DNA from: Diplonema papillatum
Taxonomy: Eukaryota; Euglenozoa; Diplonemea; Diplonemida; Diplonemidae
Length of the DNA: 64,000 bases
Direction of reading: 5' to 3'
NCBI GenBank assembly: GCA_030068145.1
Contig: JAPJBO010000484.1
Location: forward strand, 1 to 64,000
The notes beneath the pieces are model-generated. The model searched no databases, was not told where the DNA came from, and worked only from the letters and a program-made list of their open reading frames with translations. Positions 18,618-28,900 of this stretch are shown one piece after another. Made by a program: the position numbers and the translations under genes. Position 1 is the stretch's first letter. Each line of letters starts with the position of its first letter.

Positions 18618-19649
18618 ATGAGGAGCCTGTACACGACTGCAGGCACCAGGAGGGTCAACAACTCGAACACGGCCACGTACAGGGAGTGGCGTGCGAGCGA
18701 GGGCGTGCATCCATACCCGACGACGGTCCGGAGGCTTGAGAACTTCGGCGGATACCTGTAGGCATGAAAGATCGGTCGAATCGACGTGCTCGAAATCATG
18801 TTTGCGGAGGTGGCAGGGTTCGATCTGCAGCACCTTCTGGCGGTGTTGCTCATGCTGGAGAGCAAGGATGCCTTGTCCGTAAACAAGGCCGTCGCGAAGG
18901 TGGTTCCGGGTTTCGTGGTGCCGCCACCAGGTCCGAGGCCGAAGGAGGATGCATCGAGTAAGTCGTTTGGCGAGGCAACGACACAACAGCAGTTGCAGCA
19001 AATACTCATGCAACAACAGCGCCAGCAGGAAATGATGATGCAGAGGTTGCAACAGGTGCAGCAGGAGTTGCAAACGGTGAAGGCGCAAGCAGCTGCATGG
19101 CCGCCCGCTCCGCAGCAGCACTGGCCGGAGGAAAAATGCCGACTCTTCTTGCGCTCCAGCGGGAGACGGGCTTCAGCCTCGCGGCCAGCCCGCGACTTCG
19201 AGTTCGACGAGGCCGGCATTTGCTGGCTACACGGAGGACGCAACAGACGTCCGAGAGTGGGAAGGAGCCATGGCAACGGACGTTGCCGGGCTTGTACAAG
19301 ACCTCCGTCTCAAGTACCTGAACGGTACGGCGCTGGCCGGCAGCTTCGGGCGCTTGCGCGACTGGGTTGAGGGAGTCGCGCACGGTGGTGGCTGGACGTA
19401 CAATTTGGAGATTGTACGTTTGGGCAACAACCTCCTGCAGGAGGTCAGGCTGCACCACTACTGGTGCACGAAACAACTGCCGCGCGCGGCGAGCTGGCTC
19501 AGACGTCGGACGACCCGATGGAGAGGGCAGCTGCCAAGGTCGAGTGTGCGCGGGCCAAGAAGTGGGAGTGCACGTCCGCGATTCGGCGGCAAAGGTAGCA
19601 AGAAAGGATACGCCGCGGCTCAGGGAAACGTGAGACCCGGGGGAAAGTG
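18618..19649 (+). pseudogene. Gag-like region (copy C), most complete version
   Basis: The same 47-codon start, TAG and TGA interruption as copy B is present. The Gln/Met-rich helix then continues into QQELQTVKAQAAAWPPAPQQ (19060-19120). At a GGAAAAATG run (19130-19138) the frame must move by one base to continue as NADSSCAPAGDGLQ and FAGYTEDATDVREWEG into the MATDVAGL part. A last frame change is needed near 19487 for ELAQTSDDPMERA. Gag identity is inferred from position and composition. Confidence 0.4.
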
Positions 19650-19839
19650 ACTGGCCCTCCCCCGGGCCCGGTGGGAGGCGACACTCCCGCGTCTGCCAGT
19701 GAGGAACGGTCGGCCGCGACAGCTCGCCGGTGCCCGACCGGTGAACGTAAGTTTACCCGGAAGCGCGAAAACCAGCTTCACGCGCTTTCGAGGTTCAACG
19801 CCCGTGCTCGGAAGTCGGCCAACAGCAATCGGACGGGCG

Positions 19840-20625
19840 ATGTTTGACCTGATCGCCAGCAGGGTTGGAACCACGGTGCCGCGTGGGGTGCAGGCGAAGC
19901 ACCGGGAACGGCGGCGAGGCATTTCGTCCGAGGATGGGCATGGGCGTATACCCGCCTCCTTTCAGCGGTCTTTGGCCACCTTGGGGTGGATGCCCGGCCC
20001 CTCCTATCGTTGGCCACGGTCCTCCGTGGTTCAGGAGGCAATATTCCCCTGGAGCAAGCCCTATCAGTGCCGAGGGAGGTGTTGTTAGCTTGGGCATTCC
20101 GACAGACTCCTCGCGTGCGTGCGGCAGTTTTGATCGCGTGGAAGACGGCTTCGCGGTGGGGCGACGTTCAAAATCTCTCCCGTGCGTGTTTTCCTCTCAT
20201 CTCGAACACGGAGATTAGTGGTCGACTGGAACACGCTGCCGAAGGGCCGTCGGGGCAACCCGTTCTGCAGAAGCAAGGTAGTTGCGATCCGGGGACCGCT
20301 GACCCGGGAGATCGCGGAGTTGCTGCGGGGCCTCGGGAACTTTCAACAGTTGTGCCCCCTCTCGACGGATCAGTTCAGCAGACTGCTCGGAGCGGACAAC
20401 GCGACGAAGCTGTACTCCGCGCACAGCGTGAAGAGGGGCGCCATCGACCACTTGATGAACATGAAGGCTGCGGGAGCTCCGTTCGCGCTGCAGTTGATTT
20501 CGCGCCTGGCGAAGCACACGAACGACGCCGATCCGACCGTGGCCAACATGACGGTCAGGTACACGTCGGATCCGGTGGCGCTGGCGCGGGTTCTTCAGAC
20601 CGGGGACGTGACAAGGTACCTCTGA
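19840..20625 (+). pseudogene. Tyrosine recombinase (copy C), internally deleted and frameshifted
   Basis: About 190 bases of the core-binding domain are absent at 19917-19945, compared with 12107-12310 of copy B. The catalytic part has the same +1 break at 20214-20218 and the same active-site residues (ASRWGDVQ, HSVKRGA, VRYTSDP). Confidence 0.7.
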
Positions 20626-20809
20626 GGAGGAGGAAGTCGGACAAGAAGCGGAGGCACCCCCCTATGTGCAAGCACCCCGATCCGGACCCCGGCGGCTTGT
20701 CGTCCATCAACACCAGCGGTACTCCATCCTTCGGAGGGGGAAGCGGACCCGGCTTCCGGGGACAGAGGAAGAGAAGAAGTCGCCGCTGCACGTCGACTCG
20801 GTACCATCA

Positions 20810-22355
20810 ATGGACGTTGCGGTTCTTCGCCGACGAATGAACGCGCCGACGAGGAAGAGGTTCGATGAGACTTGGTCCCGGACGTTTTACCCGCAGACGT
20901 TCCCTTCGAAGACGTCTTCACCTCCGGGTCGTTCCCGTTTCGAGGCGGCGCATGCGTTTGAGCTGGAAGAGCACGGAATCGCGGAACGTGCCGCTGGTCC
21001 GGGTAGAGACATGAACGTGCCGTTCACAGTCGTCGAGGAGAAGGAACGCAAGCTCCGCCAGCGGTTCATCCTGTGGACGTACGACGCGAACCGGGTGGTC
21101 GAAGCGGACGGATACGAGGCTCACGTCCCCCTTAGCCACGTGTCGAAGTATCTGCACGCGGTGAATCGAGAGTGCGGCTCGACCCGGGACTTCAGGTGTG
21201 GGTTCTACGGGATGGAGATTCCAGCTGCGTCTCGCCGACTTTTCGCCTTTCAGCGACGGCGACGGCAACTGGTGGCAATTGACGAGGCTACCGATTGGCC
21301 ATTCGTGTGCACCCGAGCTGATGTACACATTGGCGTCGACGACCGCGGGGCACCCAGATTACGTCGACGGCAAGCATGCAGTGTCATCGGAGGTGCTGGT
21401 TCACGTCTGGGTGGACAACATCAGATACGCGGGGCCACGCAATCTCGTGTTGAAGGCGACGTCGTATCCGGACGCCTTGGCTGCCGAGGCACGCATTACG
21501 TCGAAGGCTGCGGATACGAGGAACGCGGCATGCCGCTATGAGTTTCTTGGCGTCGACTGGAAGCATAGCGACGGCACCGTGGGCGTCTCCGCCAAGATGC
21601 AATCGCGTTTGCAGCGCGCCGAGGAGAGTGTTCGAGCGGGTAAGATGTCAGCCGCCGAAATCAAATCCCTGGCTGGTCGTTTGCTGCACGCGTCGGCGAT
21701 TGCCGGAGTCTACGTGGGCGAGTACTACTTCGCCCTGAAGTTCTTTCGACTGACGAACGCCCTCAATCGGGGCGAGAAGTGTCTTGACGAGAACGTGGTT
21801 CTGTCACACGGTCTGCAGCGCGCGCTCCCCTCGTGGATGCAGCGTGTTCAGCGTCGCCGAATTGTTCCAGTCGCTGCTCAATCGCCGAAGTTGGCAGTGT
21901 TCGTGGATGCCAGCCTTGATGGTTGGGGAGGTGTACTCGTCGACGTCGACACCAACGACATGGTAGTCGTCGGCTCTTGTTGGAATCGTGTGGAGAAGCG
22001 CCTCCACATAAACCAGCTTGAAGCTATGGCCTTCGAGAGATCCGTGAAGGCCATCTCGCCGGCGTACGCCGGGTCCACGGTAACGGTCATCGTGGACAAC
22101 ACCTCTGTGCAAGGGGTGGCCCGAAAGGGCGCGTGTTTACGATCGCATATCTTGAACGATGCGGTTGTTCGTGCTTTGTTGTGTTTGCAGCAACTGAAGG
22201 TTGCGCTGTCCGTTAGGTGGGACTGGAGCGCAGGGAATCCCGCTGATCTGCCATCGCGGGTGCCGTTGGCATCTCTCACCGAACAAAACTTTTCGGATAT
22301 GTCACTGGCGGTCAGGAGCTTTGTTCTGACTGGCGTCATGGGTCCGGCGGTGTGA
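20810..22355 (+). pseudogene. Reverse transcriptase-RNase H (copy C), one +1 frame break
   Basis: Same reading as copies A and B, with the frame break at 21250-21253, the WVDN box and a complete RNase H catalytic set. Start taken as the ATG equivalent to 13169. Confidence 0.75.
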
Positions 22356-22503
22356 CCTCCTGGGCTAGCCTGTTCTCTCACCAACCGTGGCTATCTCGGG
22401 GGGGTTACCCCAACGGAAGTGATTTCTCCCCTTTTCCCCTTTCTCCTGAGCTGGAAAGACAGAAGCATGTGCCCATGCCTGAGTGAGTAGCCGGCGGAGA
22501 ATT

Positions 22504-22581
22504 CTTGCGATCCATCGTGGGAATTCCACAAAGGCAAACGAACGCTCTCCAGGAATATATCGGTTGGCCGGGTAGGAATTT
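22504..22581. repeat. Right inverted terminal repeat, copy C
   Basis: Reverse complement of 18283-18360; see that entry. Confidence 0.85.
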
Positions 22582-23440
22582 AGAAGGAGGGCTCACCGGG
22601 TTCCAGCAAAGTTTGCTGAGCCGGACGTCCAGTAGCTGTACCCCCTTCTGCAATACCTATGCCTCTTCTGTGGTGTCATCTGCCTCGCACGTGGGGGCCT
22701 CATAGCACCCACATGAACAAAAACATTCTTCGCATCGTAAAACATACCATCTGTTCTGCACGTCGACCTTGGCACCAGCTGCGATCAATTCCTTGACAAC
22801 TTCTGAGTGACCTTTCTTGCTGGCAATATGCAGAGCCGTGACCATCTGTGTCATTGGGTGAGCGGCTAAAATGTACAACGACACGAACACAATGTGTGGG
22901 TGGTAGCAATCAGATGCAGACTGCATCACGGGCAGCCTGAAGCGGGAGGTGTTACTTTCAGATTCACGTCTCAGGGTCGAGACGCTGGCGACAGAGAATG
23001 GATGATCTTGGGCAAACACAAATCTTCCGTGTCATATGTTGACATGTGGCATCTTCTTGTCCGGAAAGTACACGTTGTGAGCCGCTCTCCACATTGGAAT
23101 TCGGTGTTTTTTTTTGGTTCCATCTTTGTTTGATAAGGGAACAAGGGAAAACGACATTCACCGATCTGCTATGTATCATCCTGCTTCTTGCATGTCAAAA
23201 CGTTGTGACCCGAATCACCACATCTGGTGCACTTTCGTTTCTTTGCTGCTGGCGGTGGGTCACTTGACGTGCCGCGCTTGGAGCCCTTTCGTGGTTTGTT
23301 GATTACCTCGGAGCATATTCGTTTGCAACAACCACATCAAAGGGGACGGACCTCACCCTTGCTTTTCATCCTTCGCTTTTTTCCCTGCCCCCCAAGAGCG
23401 GTACCGTCACGGGAGGAAGTATCATAATATACCCACGGTT
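22582..23440 (-). repeat. Shared 3' flank (unit C) with ankyrin and zinc-knuckle fragments
   Basis: The minus strand carries TALHIASKKGHSEVVKELIA (about 22755-22850), the most canonical of the three ankyrin versions, but its upstream join has shifted frame. The zinc-knuckle segment (about 23168-23355) is preserved, although one base is missing near 23308 compared with unit A, which breaks the linker frame. Confidence 0.5.
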
Positions 23441-23540
23441 GGCATGTAATAAGTATTATTAGATTTGATTAGATTTTATTAGATATTATTAGCCTGATTA
23501 TTACGTATTATTAGATCTAATAATGGGTAATAACTAATAA
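23440..23540. repeat. AATAAT-rich array, type 1 (unit C), split by the Harbinger-like element
   Basis: The array is cut at TAA 23540 and resumes at 25192; rejoined, it equals 2984-3095. Confidence 0.65.
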
Positions 23541-25191
23541 GGGTAGGCGGTTTTTTTTTTTTGGCCCATGTCCGTCGGCCCACAGAAATTTACGCGCGCG
23601 CGCAAAAAAAAAAAACTTTTCAGAAAAAAAAAACTTTTGCCACAAGACTTTCTGCTACTGGATGTCACACCATATGTACCGGCTATACTACTGGCCAGTC
23701 CGCTGTTGGCACTTTTGTGCCCGTTGTTGGTAGAATTTCTGGACGATGAGCTCAAAGGTGAGTGTGAAGATGAACTTGATGTGTCCGAGGGGTTGCGGTG
23801 GCAGTCTAGAGTTCAACAGTCCTGAACGCCGCGCGGGGTGCGTTTCGACAAAACCTTCCATAGTCGGAGGCTGCAGATGATAGACGATGCCACAGGAGAA
23901 AAAACACTCGGGTTTGAACTCGAGATCGCGGTTCGCTGGGTACGCTGCGAACAATAAAGCAGTGACCCAGAGGACTGTCGATTGCGCGGGTGTCCGTCAA
24001 TCTCTTATCTCTCTTCTGACATGCCCCATTGCGATGTCACGGTCCTACCGAACCACCGTGCGAGAGCCTACTGACGGCTGGTCGGTGGCATTTCCATCGG
24101 CGAGAATAAGCGCCAGCTACCCGCAGATAGTATGGTGAACTTCAACTTCTGCTTTCCTCCACCTTGTGCAAGGATGGTTGCTCTCGCGGCTTCTGCGGCG
24201 GTCTGCTGTTGAAACCCCCAAAGGCGGACGTCGACACCGTCACTTCGGGTGTAGTGGCTTTGTCAATATTACCCGAGTACACAAAGATGCCCTGCTTGGT
24301 GTAAACGGAGTTTGTCGGTACTCTGCCGACCCTCCTGTCAGCAAGCTTTAGCCAGTGGCCACCTTCTGATGCGTAGCAAACGGCGCCGGACTCACAAGAT
24401 GTACCTCACCCACATCGAAAGAGACCATTGATGTCTCGACATCCGCACGGAGGGCAGGTGCTTCTAGCACACGGCAATTGGTTAGACGCCGTGTGCAACG
24501 AAGGCAGTTATGCTCAGGGATGTGCGGTCTAGACTGTCAGGCGACGAGTGCCGTTTTCTTCGCAAATATACCGCGGCACAAGGCATTGCCGCCGGTCAAG
24601 TGCACTAAGTCGCAAGCACCGTGAACGCATCGCTTGCCCCGCGTCCTTTTCATGCCTCCTCAGTCGAGTCTCAGATACTAGTAGCTGCTTGAGGCGTCGG
24701 AAGGCATAGACGCGTGCACTGCCCCGGACTGGTTCTGTGTGATAATCGCACCACAGTGGCAAAACCTCCCGACATGCCTTGCCGGTAAAACCGCGCACAC
24801 TTTCGAGGCTGAGGCTGTGCTTGTATCCCGCGTGCTTCGACTGCGTCCAGCAGGAGCTACGCAAATAGATTGACACCAACGTCAAAGTAGCACGATATTG
24901 CTTGCCCAGCGCACCAACCCAGCACCGGGCATAGTCAGCTTCAAAGTCAATACACACTGAGGTAAACAAAGTCTACGCGATTTGCATCGCCGTGAAGTAT
25001 CGGTGTGATGAACAGGTTTTCGACTTTTCGCGAGCCGGACACGCTCGTGACTACGCCTGCAGTCGCTCTCACGACCGGTTCCAATGCACAGATCCCAAAA
25101 GTTTTTTTTTGGCAAAAGTTTTTTTTTTCCAGGGGTTCCCAAAAATTTACGCGCGCGCGGACATGGGCCAAAAAAAAAAAACCGCCTACCC
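23541..25191. mobile_element. PIF/Harbinger-like non-autonomous element, 1.65 kb
   Basis: The terminal inverted repeats start GGGTAGGCGG, run through a T12 tract into GGCCCATGTCCG and reach a (GC)n stretch; they extend for about 35 bases. The target duplication is TAA (23538-23540 and 25192-25194), and unit A shows the uninterrupted target. TAA or TTA duplications and G-rich ends are characteristic of PIF/Harbinger. No transposase frame is present, so it would need help in trans. Just inside the right repeat a second AAAGTTTTTTTTT-type pair mirrors the left end. Confidence 0.8.
24529..24969 (-). CDS. Open frame of 146 codons inside the Harbinger-like element
   Basis: The frame reads on the minus strand with Cys/Arg-rich composition and no domain I recognise. 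It may be a chance frame or captured sequence. Confidence 0.12.
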   Translation of the reverse strand: MFTSVCIDFEADYARCWVGALGKQYRATLTLVSIYLRSSCWTQSKHAGYKHSLSLESVRGFTGKACREVLPLWCDYHTEPVRGSARVYAFRRLKQLLVSETRLRRHEKDAGQAMRSRCLRLSALDRRQCLVPRYICEENGTRRLTV

Positions 25192-25204
25192 TAATTTCTA
25201 ATAA

Positions 25205-25449
25205 TTTCTAATAATTATTATTATTGGGAAAAATAAATTCCCTCTGGTGGAAATGGCTTGCGGAGCGTGACGATAAATTTCGTTTATTTTTTGACAGGAT
25301 TCCGTTGTGTTTGCACAGGCCGGACAAATAAACGAATTTATTTTTTCCGATCTCGGAATTTATTTTGCGCCGCCAGCTATTTTCAGTCGAAACAAATAAA
25401 TGAAATTTATTGTCCCTAGGGAAATAAATTCGTTTATTTTTCCGACTGT
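25205..25449. repeat. Foldback block, unit C copy (right arm missing)
   Basis: Copy of 3083-3330. It breaks off at TTTTTCCGACTG, where unit A continues into the closing arm of the inverted repeat. Confidence 0.65.
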
Positions 25450-25767
25450 CGAATGCACCTGGAGAGTGCTAGAGAACGCCGAAAACGTGTGTTTGGGCTG
25501 GGATCTTGCACAGAGAAGCGACCCAACATCAGGTTGCGTATGTGTCTTCTATGGTGGTTTACGGCCAGCAGGCGGGGGGACCCCCTAAAAACCCACAAAA
25601 TCGCAGTTGGGACATCATAGAAGGCTCTCCGGAGGCTTCTGAGGGCGTATTTGAACGCAGAATGATGTTTTAGGAAGGGTATGGGGCCTCAGTACCCGTC
25701 AGACCCTGGTGAACTATGCGGGGATTTTTCCGCCCAAACCCCCCCCCCCCCCCTTTTGGCATCGTAC
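25450..25767. other. Unique segment with a C14 tract, no gene seen
   Basis: This is the only sequence between the foldback block and a second AATAAT array. A run of about 14 C is at 25740-25753. No supported coding frame. Confidence 0.4.
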
Positions 25768-25899
25768 CATATTATACCCACGGTTGGCATGTAATAATTA
25801 TTGTTAGATTTGATTAGATTTTATTAGATATTATTAGCCTGATTATTACGTATTACTAGATCTAATAATGGGTAATAACTAATAATTTCTCATAATTTC
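25768..25899. repeat. AATAAT-rich array, type 1, second copy in unit C
   Basis: Begins with the ATACCCACGGTTGGCATG boundary seen at 2965 and 15783. It ends at the LINE insertion point, where TCATAATTTC (25890-25899) is the left target duplication. Confidence 0.65.
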
Positions 25900-25966
25900 G
25901 TCGTCTTGTTGCGTTAGTGGGGAGTCATTTGCAAGCAAATGAGTACCACACTATGCCAGCTTTTCG

Positions 25967-28900
25967 CTACGTGACTCCAGAAGGGTCACTTTTTCCGCGC
26001 TTTCGGCGCGGCGCAACTCTAGTCGGTTGCAACTGTTGTTGGCAGTTGCTCACGATCTCATAATCCGAAAAGGAATCGGAGTCTTCGCTTTCTCGTTTGC
26101 GCCGATAGGCACGCCGCGATGCGGAGGACGTGAGTAGCCGGGAAGAGCCGGCGGGAGGGCGCGATCGTTGCGTGACCCGTGGAGGGTCGGAACCAGAATC
26201 AGAAAAAGAGCCCGAGTCAGGGCCTGCCATCGAAGAGGGCCGGGCGGGGCCGGGTGGGCGCGGTGCGTTCGGGCCGGCGAGGCCAGTGCCGTCGTCGCCG
26301 AGATCGGCGCGTCGTCGTCGTGCGCGCAGCGCGGCTGCGGGAGAGGTCGTGGGGGTGCAAGGCGCGGGTCGCTTCCTGCCTGCTGGCGGGGGGGCGCGCT
26401 TCGGGGGCGATTTCGTCGTCCGCCTTCTCCGGCCACGGCTGGTAGGTGTCCCCGGTGGGGACGGCGCGCGCCGCTTCCGGCCTGTGAGGCCGTCGCTCTC
26501 GCCGCGACCGCCACCGCCGCCGCCGCCGCGACCGCCACCGCGTGCGCCGCCGCGTGCGCCGCCGCGTGCGCGGCCGCGACCAGTGCCGCGGCCGCCGCCA
26601 CCGTCTCCGCCACTGTTGTCTCCGCCGCCCCGGCCGCCGCGGCCGCGGCCACGGCCGCGGCCGCCATGACCACCGCCACCCCCGTCGCCACTGCTGCTGT
26701 CGCGGCCAGCACCACCCCTGTGATGCCCCCGTCCGCAGCACGCGTCGGCGTTCGGGCAGGTCCCGCATCGCGTCAGCTGATGCGCCCGGCAGCATTGAAT
26801 GCGCAGGCCGTCGTCCGGGCGGTGGTGCACCTGGCAGCACTGGTCAACTACAAGGCTGTAGTTTCTTCGCATGCCAGTGCACACCGCGCACTTCTGCTTT
26901 GCGCAGGCATCGCAGACCGACTGCGTGCGGAGCAGAGGGTCCGCCTGCGCAGCCGGTACAAGCACGGGAAGGCGCGGGCGTTGCGGCAGAGGGGTGGGCA
27001 CGTCCCAGCGCAGCGAACGCTGTGCCCGCCGCGCCGCGTCGTACTGCGGGAACACGTCCCCGCCCCAGTTCTTCCCGTCCCCGGCAGCTGCCCGCGGAAA
27101 GCTCGCCTCCAGCACCCCGTGCGTCTCCTCGCCCCCGGCGAAGCGTGGGCGAGGTGTCAATCCCCCCCACAGCATCGGCGCCCCCAGGGTCCTCATCGAG
27201 CCCACCCGGACCTTCCGCTCGGCAGGCAACGGCGACGGCAGCTGCAGGTCTCGGCACAGGCGGCACAATGTCGACAGCATCGTCCAGAGGGTCTTCCCCC
27301 TCTGGTTGGCGGCGAGCCTTCGTATTCCCGGGGGGGCAGGGACGTCGACCCCGGTGTGGACCTCGAAGTCCACTGCCAGCTCGACGCACGACACCTCGCC
27401 CGCGTCGGTCCACCTCAGTGCCGACAGCCAGCCCTTGAGCGCCCGCATCGCACGGCCGCCGTACGGCCATCTCGGCGGCTCATCCGGAAGGCGGTCGAAG
27501 TTGAACAGGTGTTGCACCGCCGGCAGCGGCGCAGCTGCGTGCCAGGGGTGCATCGGTTGCACCGCGGAGAGGCGGCGTCGCTCCGCCTCCACGCGTGCAG
27601 TGTACACCGCCGCCATGAGGCGGTGAAGGGCCGCGACCTCCACCCGCATTCCTTCGACAATTACCCCATGCACACGCGTGCAAGACGGCCACCTCGCCCG
27701 GTCCGCCCGCAGGAGTTCGGCGAAGCAAGGACGGCCGCGGATCTCGTCGTAGGCGGGGCACTCCCACCACAGGTGATCCGCTGTGTCCTGGACGCCTCGG
27801 TCGCAGTCCCTGCAGCCGCGGTCCAGCGGCGGACGCTGAGGTTCCGAAGAGGAGGATTCGGAGGCGTGCTCGTCAAAGCTGCCTGTCGTATCAGAGGCGG
27901 TCGACGACACGGACGCCGAGGAGCTCGGCGACCCGTCCGACCCGGCCGCCCCTCCGTTCGCACGCGCATTCCGTCCCCACCGCGCTGCGAGAAACACACC
28001 CCCGGACAGGATCACCGCCAGTGCACGTTTCTCGCCAGCGTCAGCCGTCGCCAGGCGCAGCTCGTTCGTACGCCTGCAGTCCACCCCTGCCTGCACGCCG
28101 TCGTAAGACGGTCGTTGCCTCGCAAGCTGCGTCCAGGTCGTCTGCCGTAGCCGCGCCCGGATGGCGTGGTGCCTCTCGCCCCTCTCCATGTCGAGAAGCC
28201 GGCGGCCCTCGAGCGCCGCGGTCGCAAAGTCGTGGCCTTCGAAATCGATGCCCGCGACCGTGAAACCGTCAGAGATGGCGATCCCGACAGGTCCTAGGCG
28301 CGCCTTCGGCAACAACACACCGTGCCGGCTGTAAAGTCGGGCGATGTTCAGCATGCGGGCGTACACGCGGGGGAGCCTCTCGCACGCGTCGAAAAGCGAG
28401 CACAGGATCTTGTATGGCCGTGCCATCAGTGGGTCCATACGGTGGGCTTTCGCCAGGATGGTCAGCACCGCCGTCACATTCCTCGACGGATGCTTCGTCC
28501 CGAAAGCACCCTTCACTACCCGCGACCGCAGCCCCCTCAGGCACGTCTGCGTGTACCCCTCGTACGAGCACCCCGCCAGCACGCTTGCGAGGACATTGGA
28601 GCTCGCCACCTCGCAGCGGACCTCGAATGGTAGGCGCGAGGTGCTCAGCCTGTCCAGCAATGCGTTTTGGGCCCTCAGACGCGCGTCGTTGGTACGTTCC
28701 GCCTGAACGCTCGCGACACACGTGCGCACACCGAGGATCTTCGCCGTCGTCGCTGTCGGTATCGTCTCGTCGCCGACTGCCAGCACGCTCGTATAGGGCC
28801 GCCGCCGACGCTGCCGCGCCGTGCCCGCGGGGATCCCCATCGCCAGTGTCTTCGTCATGTTCAGCCGCATCCCTGTCAGGGCGCAGAACTGTGCGATGAC

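Larger units (their letters stand above)
18283..22581 (+). mobile_element. YR retroelement, copy C, with both inverted terminal repeats
   Basis: This 4.3-kb copy is the only one with both ends. The left repeat (18283-18360) and the right repeat (22504-22581) are reverse complements over 77-78 bases with about five differences. No target duplication is seen, as expected for recombinase-mediated entry. It retains the gag segment lost in copy B but has lost about 190 bases of the recombinase N-terminus. Genes are in the order leader ORF, gag-like, recombinase, RT-RNase H. Confidence 0.85.

Noticed and set aside
26168-28150. 660-codon plus-strand open frame opposite the lineage-1 LINE
   Set aside because: It lies over the minus-strand RT protein, is dominated by Arg/Ala/Pro and has no domain; the minus strand carries clear RT and zinc motifs.
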